64,000 nucleotides of DNA from Myxococcales bacterium (GCA_016706545.1 JADJJK010000046.1:12393-76392), one strand, 5' to 3'; counted from the stretch's first letter, positions 1 to 12,006 are shown. Program-made: numbers and translations. The notes: generated by a model not told the origin, from the letters alone.

Positions 1-426
1 CTGGAAATCGACGACCGCAGCGTCGGCGCTGCTCGGGAAGATGTCGCCGCCCTGATGGGCCTCGATGCCGGCCAGCGGCTTGGTGAGCAGCTCGCTCGCC
101 AGCGGCGTGCTGCAGTTGAGAAAGCGGGTGACGACCTGGTAGTTGCGGTCGTGCTCGATGGGGGCGACGGTCGACAGCCGCAGCGCCGAGCGTCCGCTCT
201 GCGCGTCGTGACAGCCGGCCGCCGCGACGCAGGAGCGCGTGGGCTGCGCCGGCGCCAGGAAGCGCGGCCAGATGACATCAATATAGTACTGGCGATCCGG
301 TCGGCACTGGCCGATGTCTGGCGGGGTGTCGCCCAGATCGACCGTGGGACAGCCGGCGCAAAAGAACAGGCAGCAGAGCGCCACGGTCAGCGCCAGGCGC
401 TGGCCAGCTATCGCAGGTAGGCCCAC
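1..426 (-). CDS. Lipoprotein, partial at left edge (cytochrome-like Cys/CH motif)
   Basis: The reverse strand is open from a GTG at 426 to the window edge, giving 142 codons with no stop, so the C-terminus is missing. The N-terminus is a lipoprotein signal: a hydrophobic stretch ending LFFCAGC, so Cys in the lipobox is expected to be lipidated. The mature part reads PTVDLGDTPPDIGQCRPD, then IDVIWPRFL, then SCVAAAGCHDAQSG. The last motif is C-x5-C-H, not the canonical haem-binding CxxCH, so haem attachment is uncertain. Similar 'SC...GCH' lipoproteins are common in Myxococcota, usually of unknown role. The start overlaps the end of the small coiled-coil reading frame at 408-548, suggesting translational coupling. 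An in-frame GTG at 438 is an alternative start. Confidence 0.7.
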   Translation of the reverse strand, partial: MGLPAIAGQRLALTVALCCLFFCAGCPTVDLGDTPPDIGQCRPDRQYYIDVIWPRFLAPAQPTRSCVAAAGCHDAQSGRSALRLSTVAPIEHDRNYQVVTRFLNCSTPLASELLTKPLAGIEAHQGGDIFPSSADAAVVDFQ

Positions 427-655
427 AGGTGCCACTCGCGGCGCTTGGCCTGATGTTCGAGACGTTCGAGATGTTCGACCTGACGCTCGACCTGACGCTC
501 GATCTGACGCTCGATCTGACGCCAGATCTCTGCCGGCTCCTGGGCCACCCGCGAGGGACGGCGACGCCAGAACCACCGAGGCCCGCTCGGCGGCCGGCAC
601 CGATCCGAGGCTCGTTACCCTGCAAGTCGACGATGCGATACCCATCCGGTGGCAA
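408..655 (-). pseudogene. Small coiled-coil protein gene, apparently frameshifted
   Basis: Two reverse-strand frames look coding and join if one base is restored near 575-590. The first (TTG at 655) reads MPPDGYRIVDLQGNEPRI and continues GAGRRAG. The second continues PRWFWRRRPSRVAQEPAE, then IWRQIERQIERQVERQVE, and ends HLWAYLR with a stop at 408-410. The joined product would be about 82 residues with a charged heptad-like helix made by a 12-bp DNA repeat. Codons in the second part are strongly GC3-rich, as in real genes here. If the shift is real, a 46-residue product could still start at the GTG at 548. No family recognised. It lies directly upstream of, and overlaps, the lipoprotein gene ending at the left edge. 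Confidence 0.45.
477..524. repeat. 12-bp tandem repeat, 4 units
   Basis: Four tandem units of GACCTGACGCTC with single-base variants (GATCTGACGCTC). On the minus strand it is in phase with the small coiled-coil frame and generates the repeated R-Q-[IV]-E turns of the helix, so it looks like an in-frame coding repeat and not intergenic satellite DNA. Confidence 0.8.
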
Positions 656-797
656 GACCCTACCGCGAATCGCGCCTGGAAGTCATGCGGCCAGGCCGCT
701 CAGTGACCTGGCGTTTTGGTCCCGGGCCAAGAAGGTAGGAGCGAGTCGCTGGTCATCGCCTTGCGACGCAACTCACGCAACGAGTAACCTAGGGCGA

Positions 798-3409
<2,612 letters not shown>

Positions 3410-3413
<4 letters not shown>

Positions 3414-4777
3414 CCGCGCCCGGCGGGGCTGGAGGGCCCCACGCGCCCCAGGCGGCCCACGCGGCCCACGCGACCGAAGACCATCAGCTCGCGCTGGTGG
3501 CCGCGGCCGTGCCGCCGGCGGTGCGGCGGGTGTGCGCGCGCCTCGAAGAGGCCGGCTACCAGGCGGTCACCGTGGGTGGCGCCGTCCGCGATGCCCTGCT
3601 GGGGAGAACGGCCGGCGACTGGGATGTCGCCACCAGCGCCACTCCGCAGGAGGTGATCTCGCTGTTCCCGCGCACCGTGCCGACCGGTCTGGCGCACGGC
3701 ACGGTGACGGTGCTGACCGGCGCCAGCGAGGTCGATCACGTGGAGGTGACGACCTTCCGCGGCGAGGGCGCGTACAGCGATGGTCGCCGACCCGACAGCG
3801 TCCATTTCGGCGTGCCGCTCGAGCAAGATCTGGCGCGCCGCGATCTGGTGGTGAACGCCATCGCCTACTCGCCGACGCAGCACGTGTTGATCGATCCGTT
3901 CGGTGGCCGCGAGGATCTGCAGCAGCGACGCCTGCGCGCGGTGGGCGTGCCGCTGGATCGCTTCCTGGAAGACGGCCTGCGGGTGATGCGGGCGATCCGC
4001 TTCGCGGCGACCTTGCAGTTTGCCCTCGATCCCGTCACCGAGGACGCGCTCGAGCCGGCGTTGTCGGCGCTGGCCAAGGTGTCCAAGGAGCGGATCACCG
4101 TCGAGCTGTGCAAGCTGCTGGCGGCGCCACAGCCGTCGCTGGGCCTGCGCATCGCGTTTCGCCGCGGGGTCATGGCGCTGGTCTTGCCGGAGGTCACCGA
4201 GGCGATGGCGCGCTGGGGCCGCAGCGCCGAAGACGTCTGTCGCCGGGTCGACGAGGCCGCCTTGGAGGCTCGCCTTGGCGCGCTGGTGTTCGAGATGGCG
4301 CCGGCCGGGCAGGGCGTGACGTTCGACAAGGCAGCGCAGGCGCAGGTGGAGGGCGTCTTGCGCCGGCTCAAGATGAAGGTGGCGGATCTGGAGCAGGCAG
4401 GTCGCGTGGCGGCCGTCGCAGCGGCGGTGGAGGCGACCTCGGCGACCGAGCCGCAGGTGCGGCGCCTGCTGGCGGCGGTGGGGCGTCGCAGCGCCGCCGC
4501 CGCGGTCTCGGCGTGGCGCGCTGATGCCGCGGCGCGGCAGCGCGGGCAAGGCGCACACCTGGCGCAGCTGGGGGACCTCATCCTCTCGCGGGGCGACGCG
4601 CTGGCCATCGGGGAGCTGGCGTTGGCTGGCGGCGATCTGATGCGCGAGCTGGGGCTGTCTGCTGGCGCCGAGCTTGGCCGTGTCCTGCGCGGGCTCTTCG
4701 AGCAGGTGCTCGACGGCACCCTCGGCAACGAGCGCGGCGCGCTCCTGGCCGCGGCGCGCGCGCTGGCCGCCCCCTGA
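3410..4777 (+). CDS. cca: CCA-adding enzyme / tRNA nucleotidyltransferase family
   Basis: Class II nucleotidyltransferase that adds or repairs the 3'-CCA of tRNAs (poly(A) polymerase I is the sister activity). 455 residues. The head domain has GGAVRDALLG (residues 56-65) followed by the catalytic carboxylates in GDWDVAT (Asp70, Asp72) and the nucleotide-selecting RRDLVVNAIAY motif near 145-155. The neck shows DRFLEDGLRVMRAIRFAATL. The N-terminal 25 residues are an Ala/His-rich extension. The ATG overlaps the stop of the upstream ATPase gene (ATGA). CCA-adding and CC- or A-adding specificities cannot be separated by eye. The tRNA-Val gene in this window does encode its CCA. Confidence 0.9.
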
Positions 4778-4893
4778 CGGTGCGCCCGGCCCTTCAGCGG
4801 GAACGAAGAAGCGGAAAATCCCGAGCGGCCGCCGGGCGCCACCGGGCCGGAAAGTTTCTTGGCACGGGCCCAAGGCTCTGCGACACTTCTGTC

Positions 4894-5433
4894 ATGGCCT
4901 CGAAGCGCCCGCGGCCGCCGCGTCAGGACGTTTCCCCTCAGGAGCGAGATCTGTTCCTTGAGGCAGTCGAAGGCACGGTCACGCTCGGCGATCGCCAGCT
5001 CGCGCCGTTGCCTCCGCGGCGGACCAGCGCGCGAGCGGTGGCCGTGATCCTCGATCGCGGGCCGCCGCCGCCAGCGCCGCTCTTTGTCGAGATGGAAGGC
5101 GACCGCTATCGCGTGCGCGCCGCCGGGGTGAGCAAGGCTCAGGTCGCCGAGCTCGCCTCCGGCAAGGTCCACGTGGCCGCCACCTTGGATTTGCATGGCC
5201 TGACCGCGGTCAACGCCGCCGAGGCGACGCGCGGGTTCCTGGGCCGCGCCCTCGCCGGTCAGTGCGTGCTCGTCATCCATGGCAAGGGCCTGCACTCCGG
5301 CGGCCTCTCGGTCTTGCGCGACGCGGTCGTCGCGGAGCTGATGGGGCCGTCGTCCGGAATGGTGCATGCGTTTGCCACCGCGGCCGCCAAGGATGGCGGC
5401 GAAGGGGCTACCTACGTGCTGGTGAAGCGATGA
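4894..5433 (+). CDS. Smr/MutS2-type endonuclease-domain protein
   Basis: 179 residues. The C-terminal Smr domain shows LDLHGLTAVNAAEATRGF (about residues 92-109) with the conserved DLHG, and VLVIHGKGLHSGG (about 123-135) with the H-G-K-G loop, typical of stand-alone Smr proteins that nick branched DNA or, in MutS2/SmrB relatives, mRNA on collided ribosomes. The N-terminal half is Pro/Arg-rich with a short ordered segment. The frame is open upstream to 4780, but the ATG at 4894 begins a family-like MASKRPRPPR tail. Its TGA overlaps the dacB start by four bases (ATGA), implying translational coupling. Confidence 0.85.
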   Translation: MASKRPRPPRQDVSPQERDLFLEAVEGTVTLGDRQLAPLPPRRTSARAVAVILDRGPPPPAPLFVEMEGDRYRVRAAGVSKAQVAELASGKVHVAATLDLHGLTAVNAAEATRGFLGRALAGQCVLVIHGKGLHSGGLSVLRDAVVAELMGPSSGMVHAFATAAAKDGGEGATYVLVKR

Positions 5434-7409
5434 CGTCGCGCAAGTCGCTGCTGCCTCGCCTGACCGCGGGGCTGGTCACCGCGGCGGTGCTGCTCTCTGC
5501 GGTGGACACGCAGGCCGCCCCCCGGCGCCGCGTCGTGGTCGCCAAGGCGGAGCGCGCTGCCCAGAAGCTCCGCCCTGTCGGCTCGGCGCGGGTGGCCATC
5601 GGGGTGTCCGGCGTGCTGCGCCAGGTGGAGGCCAAGGGCCGCCGCACCGAGTCGTTGTCCCTGGAAGAGGACATCGCCAGGCGCATCGAGGAGCTGCTGC
5701 GCGGCCCGCTGCGGGTGGGCACCACCGCGATCTACGTCGCCGACGCGCGCACCGGGCAGCCGGTGTTCGCGGTCCATCCTGACGACGCGCTCAACCCGGC
5801 CTCCAACGTCAAGCTGCTCTCCACCGCCACCGCGCTGGAGCTGCTGGGGCCGGAGTTTCGCTACCAGACCCGCGTGCTCGGCGCGGTCCCTCACCGCGAT
5901 GTGATCCGCGGCGACGTGTATCTGCTCGGCAGCTACGATCCCACGCTCGGCGCCGCCGCCATGGACTCGCTCGCCGCGGAGCTCGCGGCGGCGGGAGTCT
6001 CTCGCATCGAGGGCGACGTGATCGTCGGCGGCAGCCCCACCCGAGACGCGGTGTACCGCGCGCTCTTGCCCATCGAGATCACCGCGACCGCCGACGGCGA
6101 GCCGCCGACCGTCACGCTGCCCGTTGGCTACGACTTCGTCACCGTCGCCGTCTCGGCGACCACGGTCAGCGGCAAGAAGGCCCGCCGGGCCCGCCTGACC
6201 TACGCCGAGAAGGCGCTGCCAGCGGCGGCGCCGTCTCCGGCTGGCGCCCTGAAGGCAGCGTCGAACGCGGCGCTGGCAGCTGGGTCGCCTACCGCGTTGT
6301 CTGCCGCCCTGGTTGCCGGGTCGCCTACCGCCCCGGCTGCCGCGTCGGCCGAGAACGCCGCCGGGGCTCGCCTCGAGCTGACCATCGGCGGCACCATCGC
6401 GGCGGGCCGCTCGCTGACGCACTGGCTGTGGGTCCGAGATCGTAGTCGGCACGCCGCGCATCTCTTGCGCGCGGCGCTGGCCGCGCAGGGCGTGGCGCTG
6501 GTGGGCGACGTGCGCAAGGCCGAGCTGCCCTCGTACCTGCTCGAGCGCGTGTACGCTGGCGAGCTGCCGGTGGTCCTGGCTCGCCATCAGTCGGCGCCGC
6601 TGGCAGACCTCGTAGCCAGCATCAACAAGCGCAGCATCAACTGGCTGGCAGACCGCGTGATCATGACCGCCGCCGCGCTCAAGTACGGCGAGCTGCCGTC
6701 CATGCCGCGCGCGGTGGACGCGATGTACGCCTGGCTGTCGGCGCAGATGAAGGTCGGACGTCGCGAGATCCTCGTCGACACCGGCTCTGGCCTGTCGCGC
6801 AAGACCCAGCTCTCTGCGCGGCATATCGCCGAGCTGCTACGGGTTGCAGGCGGCTATTCGACCGGCCGGGAGCAGGAGCCGCAACACCGCTCCTGGCTGG
6901 ACTCGCTGGCGCTGTCGGATGGCGGCGTCCAGGATGGCACCCTGCGTGGGCGCTTCCGCGGCTCGGGCTTCTCGGGCCGGCTGCGCGGCAAGACCGGCAC
7001 CCTCGCCACCTCGATCGCGCTGTCCGGCGTGCTGGACGCCGATCCGGACCACCCGCTGGTGTTCTCCATCGTCACCAACAGCGCGGCGCCGCTGCCCAAG
7101 GCGCGGGTCCGCGCCGGTCATGACCGCATCATCGCGCTCTTGGACCAGTACCTGAGCAAGCGGCCTGGCGCGCTCGCTCGCGCGGGGGGTGGCGCTCGCG
7201 CGGCGGGCGCGCGCAAGGTGGAGCGGGCAGCGCCGGGCGCGGTTCGCTCGCTGACCGCGGGCGGCCGCTCGGGCGTGGGCGCTGACCTGGGCGCTGACCT
7301 GGGGCTGGGCGGCTCGGCGGGCGACGAGCCGACGGAGCTGCAAGGCGACGCCACGGACGCCGCCGACGGCGAGCCCGGCGACGCTGCCAGCTCGGCCGGC
7401 ACCCCGTAA
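5430..7409 (+). CDS. dacB: D-alanyl-D-alanine carboxypeptidase/endopeptidase (PBP4, S13 family)
   Basis: Periplasmic peptidoglycan hydrolase that trims or cleaves peptide cross-links. 659 residues with an N-terminal signal peptide (LTAGLVTAAVLLSAVDTQAA). All three penicillin-binding motifs are visible: SNVK (S125-K128, nucleophile and general base), S-I-N at about 397-399, and KTG at about 521-523 in GRLRGKTGTLATS. Between motifs 1 and 2 lies the long insertion typical of PBP4, here with an Ala/Ser/Pro-rich stretch (about residues 265-310) coded by imperfect repeats. After the KTG domain there is a low-complexity Gly/Ala/Asp-rich tail of about 90 residues not usual for the family. Start chosen by overlap with the upstream Smr gene. 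Confidence 0.92.
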   Translation: MTSRKSLLPRLTAGLVTAAVLLSAVDTQAAPRRRVVVAKAERAAQKLRPVGSARVAIGVSGVLRQVEAKGRRTESLSLEEDIARRIEELLRGPLRVGTTAIYVADARTGQPVFAVHPDDALNPASNVKLLSTATALELLGPEFRYQTRVLGAVPHRDVIRGDVYLLGSYDPTLGAAAMDSLAAELAAAGVSRIEGDVIVGGSPTRDAVYRALLPIEITATADGEPPTVTLPVGYDFVTVAVSATTVSGKKARRARLTYAEKALPAAAPSPAGALKAASNAALAAGSPTALSAALVAGSPTAPAAASAENAAGARLELTIGGTIAAGRSLTHWLWVRDRSRHAAHLLRAALAAQGVALVGDVRKAELPSYLLERVYAGELPVVLARHQSAPLADLVASINKRSINWLADRVIMTAAALKYGELPSMPRAVDAMYAWLSAQMKVGRREILVDTGSGLSRKTQLSARHIAELLRVAGGYSTGREQEPQHRSWLDSLALSDGGVQDGTLRGRFRGSGFSGRLRGKTGTLATSIALSGVLDADPDHPLVFSIVTNSAAPLPKARVRAGHDRIIALLDQYLSKRPGALARAGGGARAAGARKVERAAPGAVRSLTAGGRSGVGADLGADLGLGGSAGDEPTELQGDATDAADGEPGDAASSAGTP

Positions 7410-7570
7410 GCGCGCGGGGCAGTGCGCTCGGCTCGGGCTGCGCCGTCAGGCGGCGCCTGCTGGCTGCGGCGCGCGCTGAGGAGGCGACCTCGCAGGCGCG
7501 CGCCGAGCGTGGGCAGCGGTCAGAACGCTGGCGCCTGGACCGCCGCCGCCACCTGGTACGCTGTCGCGAC

Positions 7571-9166
7571 ATGCTCACCCAGCTCGCCGCTCGCCCCTCG
7601 TCGCCCGCCGCGCGGCAAAACCCAGCGGTCCCAGCGGTCCTAGCGGCCCCAGCGGTCCCTGCGATCGCTGGCCTTCGTTTGGCGCTGCTCGCCGTGGCGC
7701 TGGCCGGCGCCGTGGGCTGCGGTGACGACGACTCGGCAGAGTCCGAGCTGCTCGACAACATGGGCTACCGCAGCCCGCTGGACATGCCGAGAGGGCGTTG
7801 CGTGCCCGGGAGTCTCGCTGGCGTGGCGCCGGTGGGGCTCTATCACGGCTACGCCGTGGGGGATGGCACGCGCTTCGATCTCACCGCCCGCGTCGCGGCA
7901 TCCGACCGGCGGGGCGAGCTGACGGGCGCCATCGGCGGCTTCGAGGCGCAGCTCGTGCGCAAGACCAACGACGACCTGTTCGTCCGGTCGGCGCAGAAGG
8001 ACTCGCTGCGCGCCCTCAACTGGTGCGGGGTCAACGCCGCAGGCGAGCTGGTGGGATCGTACGTGCGCTGCACCGACCGCGGCTGCCTGCTCGCCGAGCT
8101 CACCGGCAAGTCCGTGGTGCCGCTGGCGGAGGCAAGTGCCCACAACCTGACCCTCCTGGGCGAGACCAGCGGCGACGGGCGGTGGAGTCCTGGGATCACG
8201 GTCAACGTGCGGGTCAAGGACGGCCTGGCCTACCTGGCTCGATACGGCGATGGCCTGCGCATCGTCGATGTGCGCAACCCAGCGAACCTGGTGCAGGTCG
8301 GCCACCTGCCGGTGGAGAGCACGAGCGGTGAGATCTACAACGACGTCAAGCTGGTAGACGGGCCCCTGGGCAAGCGCTACGCGCTCATGGCCTCCAATCT
8401 CAAGGCGGTGGTGGTCGTCGACGTGACCAATCCAGCAGCGCCGACGATCGCCGGCCACTTCGGCAGCGAGCCTGAGCGATCGAGCAACGTCCATACGCTC
8501 GCGGTGGACGGAACTCGAGCGTACCTGGCCAACACCTCTGCGGGGCTCGACATCTACGACATCACCGTGCCCACCGCGCCGGTCAAGCTGGGCACCTTCT
8601 CCCACCCCGCGGGGCGCGGCTACCTGCACGATCTCTACGTCAGCGGCGCCAGGGCCTACCTCAACTGGTGGACCGCTGGCTTCGCCATCGTCGACGTCAG
8701 CGCACCCGCTGCGCCCGCGCTCCTGGGCTCGTTCAGCGGGTATGGTGAGGTCACCAGCCACTCGAGCTGGGTGACGCAGGTCGGCGGTCGCACGATCGCG
8801 CTCCATGGCGACGAACAGTACGGCGCGCGCTTGCATGTAGTGGACGTCACCGAGGGGTCGCAGTCGTTCGCGAGATCCTTGGCGACCTGGATGACGAGGC
8901 CCGAGGTCTCCATCCACAACGTGATGGCCATGGGCCACCTCGCCATCCTCGCCTACTATCACGATGGCGTTCGTGTCGTCGATCTGTCCGATCCGACGAA
9001 GCCAAAGCAAGTCGCGTGGTTCAACACGTGGCGCGGCCCGCAAGTGGGCGGTGAGTCATTCTTCGAAGCAGCCGTGGGGGTGGACGTGGATCCGGCCGCT
9101 CGGATCGTGTATGTGGCAGATTCCGTGCGCGGGTTGTTGGTTCTGGGGCTTGCAAGCGGCATCTAG
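7571..9166 (+). CDS. Lipoprotein with LVIVD-type beta-propeller repeats
   Basis: 531 residues, predicted outer-membrane or surface lipoprotein: the hydrophobic segment ends ALAGAVGCGDDD, a lipobox with Asp at +2 or later. The second half carries LVIVD-family repeats of about 40-45 residues, each with a [LV]-x-[IV]-V-D-V signature (YGDGLRIVDVRNPANLV, AVVVVDVTNPAAPTIAG, GLDIYDITVPTAPVKLG, GFAIVDVSAPAAPALLG, GVRVVDLSDPTKPKQVA), expected to fold into a propeller. The N-terminal n-region is coded by 9-bp repeats (PAVPAVLAAPAVPA). Function unknown; family members are secreted or surface-bound scaffolds. Confidence 0.8.
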   Translation: MLTQLAARPSSPAARQNPAVPAVLAAPAVPAIAGLRLALLAVALAGAVGCGDDDSAESELLDNMGYRSPLDMPRGRCVPGSLAGVAPVGLYHGYAVGDGTRFDLTARVAASDRRGELTGAIGGFEAQLVRKTNDDLFVRSAQKDSLRALNWCGVNAAGELVGSYVRCTDRGCLLAELTGKSVVPLAEASAHNLTLLGETSGDGRWSPGITVNVRVKDGLAYLARYGDGLRIVDVRNPANLVQVGHLPVESTSGEIYNDVKLVDGPLGKRYALMASNLKAVVVVDVTNPAAPTIAGHFGSEPERSSNVHTLAVDGTRAYLANTSAGLDIYDITVPTAPVKLGTFSHPAGRGYLHDLYVSGARAYLNWWTAGFAIVDVSAPAAPALLGSFSGYGEVTSHSSWVTQVGGRTIALHGDEQYGARLHVVDVTEGSQSFARSLATWMTRPEVSIHNVMAMGHLAILAYYHDGVRVVDLSDPTKPKQVAWFNTWRGPQVGGESFFEAAVGVDVDPAARIVYVADSVRGLLVLGLASGI

Positions 9167-9187
9167 CGCGGGCAGGTTCTACTTCGC

Positions 9188-10819
9188 ATGAGCGCGTCGA
9201 CGGTTGCTTATTTTTGCATGGAATATGGGCTCGAATCGGGCTTCACGATTTATGCGGGGGGCCTGGGGGTTCTGGCCGGCGACCATGTGAAATCCGCGGG
9301 TGACCTGAGGGTCCCGCTGATCGCCATCGGTCTTCTTTGGGATGAGGGCTACACACGACAGGCAGTGAACCAAGCTGGCGGGGTTGACGACTTCCACCCC
9401 AAGACCCCGCGGGATCTGCTGCGGCGGCTCGACGCGCGGTTCGAGGTCACGGTGCAAGGCAAGTCGGTGCCATGCACCGCCTGGCGGGTCGAGCACATCG
9501 TCTCGGTGCCGCTGTACCTCATCGAGCCGATCCACGAGGAGGACCGCTGGATCACGCAGCGCCTCTACGGCGGCGGAGAAGAAGATCGCGTGGCGCAGGA
9601 GGTCCTGCTCGGAGTTGGCGGCGTCCGCCTGCTCTCGGCGCTCGGCATCCGGCCGGAGATCTTCCACTTCAACGAGGGGCACGCCGTGTTCGCGGGGCTC
9701 GAGCTCTTGCGCGAGAACCGCTTTGGCGGGGACAACCTGGCCGAGCGCGTGAACAACTTGCGCACGCACGTGGTCTTCACCACGCACACGCCGGTGGCCG
9801 CGGGCAACGAGGTTCACTCGCTGGAGCTGCTACGCAAGGTCGGCGCTGATCTCGGGTTCTCCGATGAGGATCTCGGGTACGTCGGTGGCAATCCGTTCTC
9901 CATGACCGTTGCCGGTCTGCGCATGGCGCGCATCGCCAACGCGGTCGCCGAGCTGCACGGCGACACCGCGCGCAAGATGTGGAAGGACGTCGAGCGCGCG
10001 GCGCCCATCGTCCATGTCACCAACGGCGTGCATCCTGGCACCTGGCAGGACGCCCGGATCCGCGCGGCGCTGGCGCCAGACAAGGACCGCGGCACGCAGG
10101 ACGCTCAGCTCGCCGAGGCGCGGGCCGCCATGAAGGACGAGCTCATCACCGCCGTCGGCAAGCGAGCTGGTGTTCACTTTCGTCGGGATCAGATCCTCAT
10201 CGGGTTCGCGCGCCGCGCTGCGTCGTACAAGCGCGCAGACCTGATCCTGGGCGATCATCATCAGCTCTCCGAGCTGTTTGGCCGCGGCGTGCAGCTCGTG
10301 TTCTCTGGCAAGGCCCATCCCAAGGACATCGCCGGCAAGTCGGTGGTGTCGCGGCTGGCCGCCGCGGCGCGTGAGTTCCCGGGCCACGTGGCCTTCGTCA
10401 ACGCCTACGACATGGAGCTGGGCGCGCTGCTCACGCGCGGCGTGGATGTGTGGCTCAATAACCCGCGTCGACCGCTCGAGGCCTCAGGCACCTCGGGCAT
10501 GAAGGCCGCCATGAACGGCGTGCCAAACCTCAGCATCCTCGACGGCTGGTGGCCCGAGGGCTGCCGGCACGGCGAGACCGGCTGGAAGATCGGCGATCCC
10601 GATCCCAGCGACGACGCCTTCAGCGAGGTCGACGCGCCGCGCATCGACTCGCGCGATCGGGCCTCGCTGTACCGCGTGTTGTTCGACGAGGTCTTGCCGG
10701 CTTACGCTGACCGCGGTCACTGGACCTCGATCATGCGCGCCAGCGTGGCCATGTCGAGCTGGCGGTTCTCCTCCGACCGCATGGTGGAGGAGTACGTCCG
10801 GAACCTGTACTGGCCGTAG
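9188..10819 (+). CDS. glgP: Alpha-glucan phosphorylase (short, archaeal-type GlgP)
   Basis: Glycogen/maltodextrin phosphorylase releasing glucose-1-phosphate; PLP-dependent. 543 residues. The protein begins almost at the glucan-binding core (VAYFCMEYGLESGFTIYAGG, LGVLAGDHVKSAGDL), with FHFNEGHAVFAGLELL and TTHTPVAAGNE in the N-terminal half. The C-terminal half has the PLP lysine in EASGTSGMKAAMNG (about Lys439). It matches the TIGR02094-like group and lacks the long N-terminal regulatory part of classical GlgP. Near-constant flanks place it 21 bp after the LVIVD lipoprotein gene. No other glycogen gene lies nearby. Confidence 0.9.
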   Translation: MSASTVAYFCMEYGLESGFTIYAGGLGVLAGDHVKSAGDLRVPLIAIGLLWDEGYTRQAVNQAGGVDDFHPKTPRDLLRRLDARFEVTVQGKSVPCTAWRVEHIVSVPLYLIEPIHEEDRWITQRLYGGGEEDRVAQEVLLGVGGVRLLSALGIRPEIFHFNEGHAVFAGLELLRENRFGGDNLAERVNNLRTHVVFTTHTPVAAGNEVHSLELLRKVGADLGFSDEDLGYVGGNPFSMTVAGLRMARIANAVAELHGDTARKMWKDVERAAPIVHVTNGVHPGTWQDARIRAALAPDKDRGTQDAQLAEARAAMKDELITAVGKRAGVHFRRDQILIGFARRAASYKRADLILGDHHQLSELFGRGVQLVFSGKAHPKDIAGKSVVSRLAAAAREFPGHVAFVNAYDMELGALLTRGVDVWLNNPRRPLEASGTSGMKAAMNGVPNLSILDGWWPEGCRHGETGWKIGDPDPSDDAFSEVDAPRIDSRDRASLYRVLFDEVLPAYADRGHWTSIMRASVAMSSWRFSSDRMVEEYVRNLYWP

Positions 10820-10833
10820 CGGTCAGTTGTCGG

Positions 10834-12006
10834 TCAGTCGCCGATCGGGCCGTGGTCGCCTGGTGGCGCCGGGGCCGGGTGGGGCGGCTCGTCGTCGCGG
10901 CTCAAGACCTGGCGGCGCTTACCGCGCCACTCGAGCTGCAGATGTTCTCCGATCACCTCGAGGGTCGCGGTGTCGAGCGCGCGCACCGAGCGGCCTCGCA
11001 GGCAGGGGTGCTCCGCCGCGGCGACCGCGGTCTCGCGCAGCACGATGATGCCGTCGCGGCGCTTGCCCTCGACGAGGTACCGATCTTCGAAGCCGTAGCG
11101 TGGGGCGGCGGCGCAAGCGAGGTCCGCGCCCTCGGGGCTCTCCACGGTGACGCGGCGCGCGTAGATGGCCGCGAAGGTCGCGCCGTCGCGCAGCTCCGCG
11201 GGAGATGTCAGGGCCCCGTCCCCCGAGAACTCCCAGTGCTCTGTTTCCGTCTGCCACAGGCCTTGCTCGTCACGCGCCCGGTTGCTCCAGCGCCAGGTCC
11301 CGGCCAGCGGCGCGGTGGCGTGAGGCCAGGGCGGCGCCGGGGGCGAGGGCACAGCCTCGTCGATCTGCCACAGCGTCTGTCGCCCTTGCGGGAACTCCAG
11401 CGCAGCGCGACCGCGCCGCACGTGGGCTCGGTAGCGCTCGAGGCGGCGAAAGCCGTGGTCGCAGGGCGAGGGCACCGCCAGATAGTCGGTCTCGATGATC
11501 TCGAGCACGCCGTCGTGCGCGACGACCTCGAGCTCGAAGCTGGCCCGCTGCCGGTACCGGCGCGCTTGATTGCAGACAAACGGCTCGGCAGCGGAGCTCA
11601 CCTCCACCTCGCGCAGGTAGCGCCCGCGCAGCACCGCGTCGGGGTTGGCCACCGGCCAGAACTGCCAGGTCTCGGTCTCCAGCCGGCGCAGGCCCGGATC
11701 ATCGACGACGTGGGCCCAGCGCCAGGTCCCGATCAACGACACCGCCGCCAGGTGGTCGCGCAGGTGCGGGTGCGGCGCGTGGCCACCTGGACCATCGTCG
11801 GCCCCCTGCGCCGCCGGCGCCTGGCAGCCAGCGAGGCCAGCGAGGCCAGCGAGGCCAGCGAGGCCAACGATCAGCGCGGTCCGCGGCCCGGTGAACGGCC
11901 CGGTCCGCGGCCCGGTGAACGGCCCGGTGACCTCGGCGGGGCAACAAGACGGAGCGCCAGGCACGTGTGCCACCGCAGAGGGCCTGGTGTCGGGGGGGGC
12001 GTTCAC
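10834..12006 (-). CDS. Lipoprotein with a tandemly duplicated domain of unknown function
   Basis: 390 residues from a GTG at 12006, 12 bp after the PEGA gene on the same strand. The signal region is odd: TGPFTGPRTGPFTGPRT then GLAGLAGLAGLAGC, the last Cys being the lipobox; both stretches are DNA repeats. The mature protein has two copies of one module of about 140 residues, beginning IGTWRWAHVVDDPGL...ETETWQFW and AGTWRWSNRARDEQGL...ETEHWEFS; each later has a lone Cys pair region (FVCNQARRY / LACAAAPRY and SPCDHGFR / HPCLRGRS). The paired Cys may form disulfides. I do not recognise the family. Codons 3-5 form an eight-base homopolymer run, a slippage-prone site. Confidence 0.7.
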   Translation of the reverse strand: MNAPPDTRPSAVAHVPGAPSCCPAEVTGPFTGPRTGPFTGPRTALIVGLAGLAGLAGLAGCQAPAAQGADDGPGGHAPHPHLRDHLAAVSLIGTWRWAHVVDDPGLRRLETETWQFWPVANPDAVLRGRYLREVEVSSAAEPFVCNQARRYRQRASFELEVVAHDGVLEIIETDYLAVPSPCDHGFRRLERYRAHVRRGRAALEFPQGRQTLWQIDEAVPSPPAPPWPHATAPLAGTWRWSNRARDEQGLWQTETEHWEFSGDGALTSPAELRDGATFAAIYARRVTVESPEGADLACAAAPRYGFEDRYLVEGKRRDGIIVLRETAVAAAEHPCLRGRSVRALDTATLEVIGEHLQLEWRGKRRQVLSRDDEPPHPAPAPPGDHGPIGD

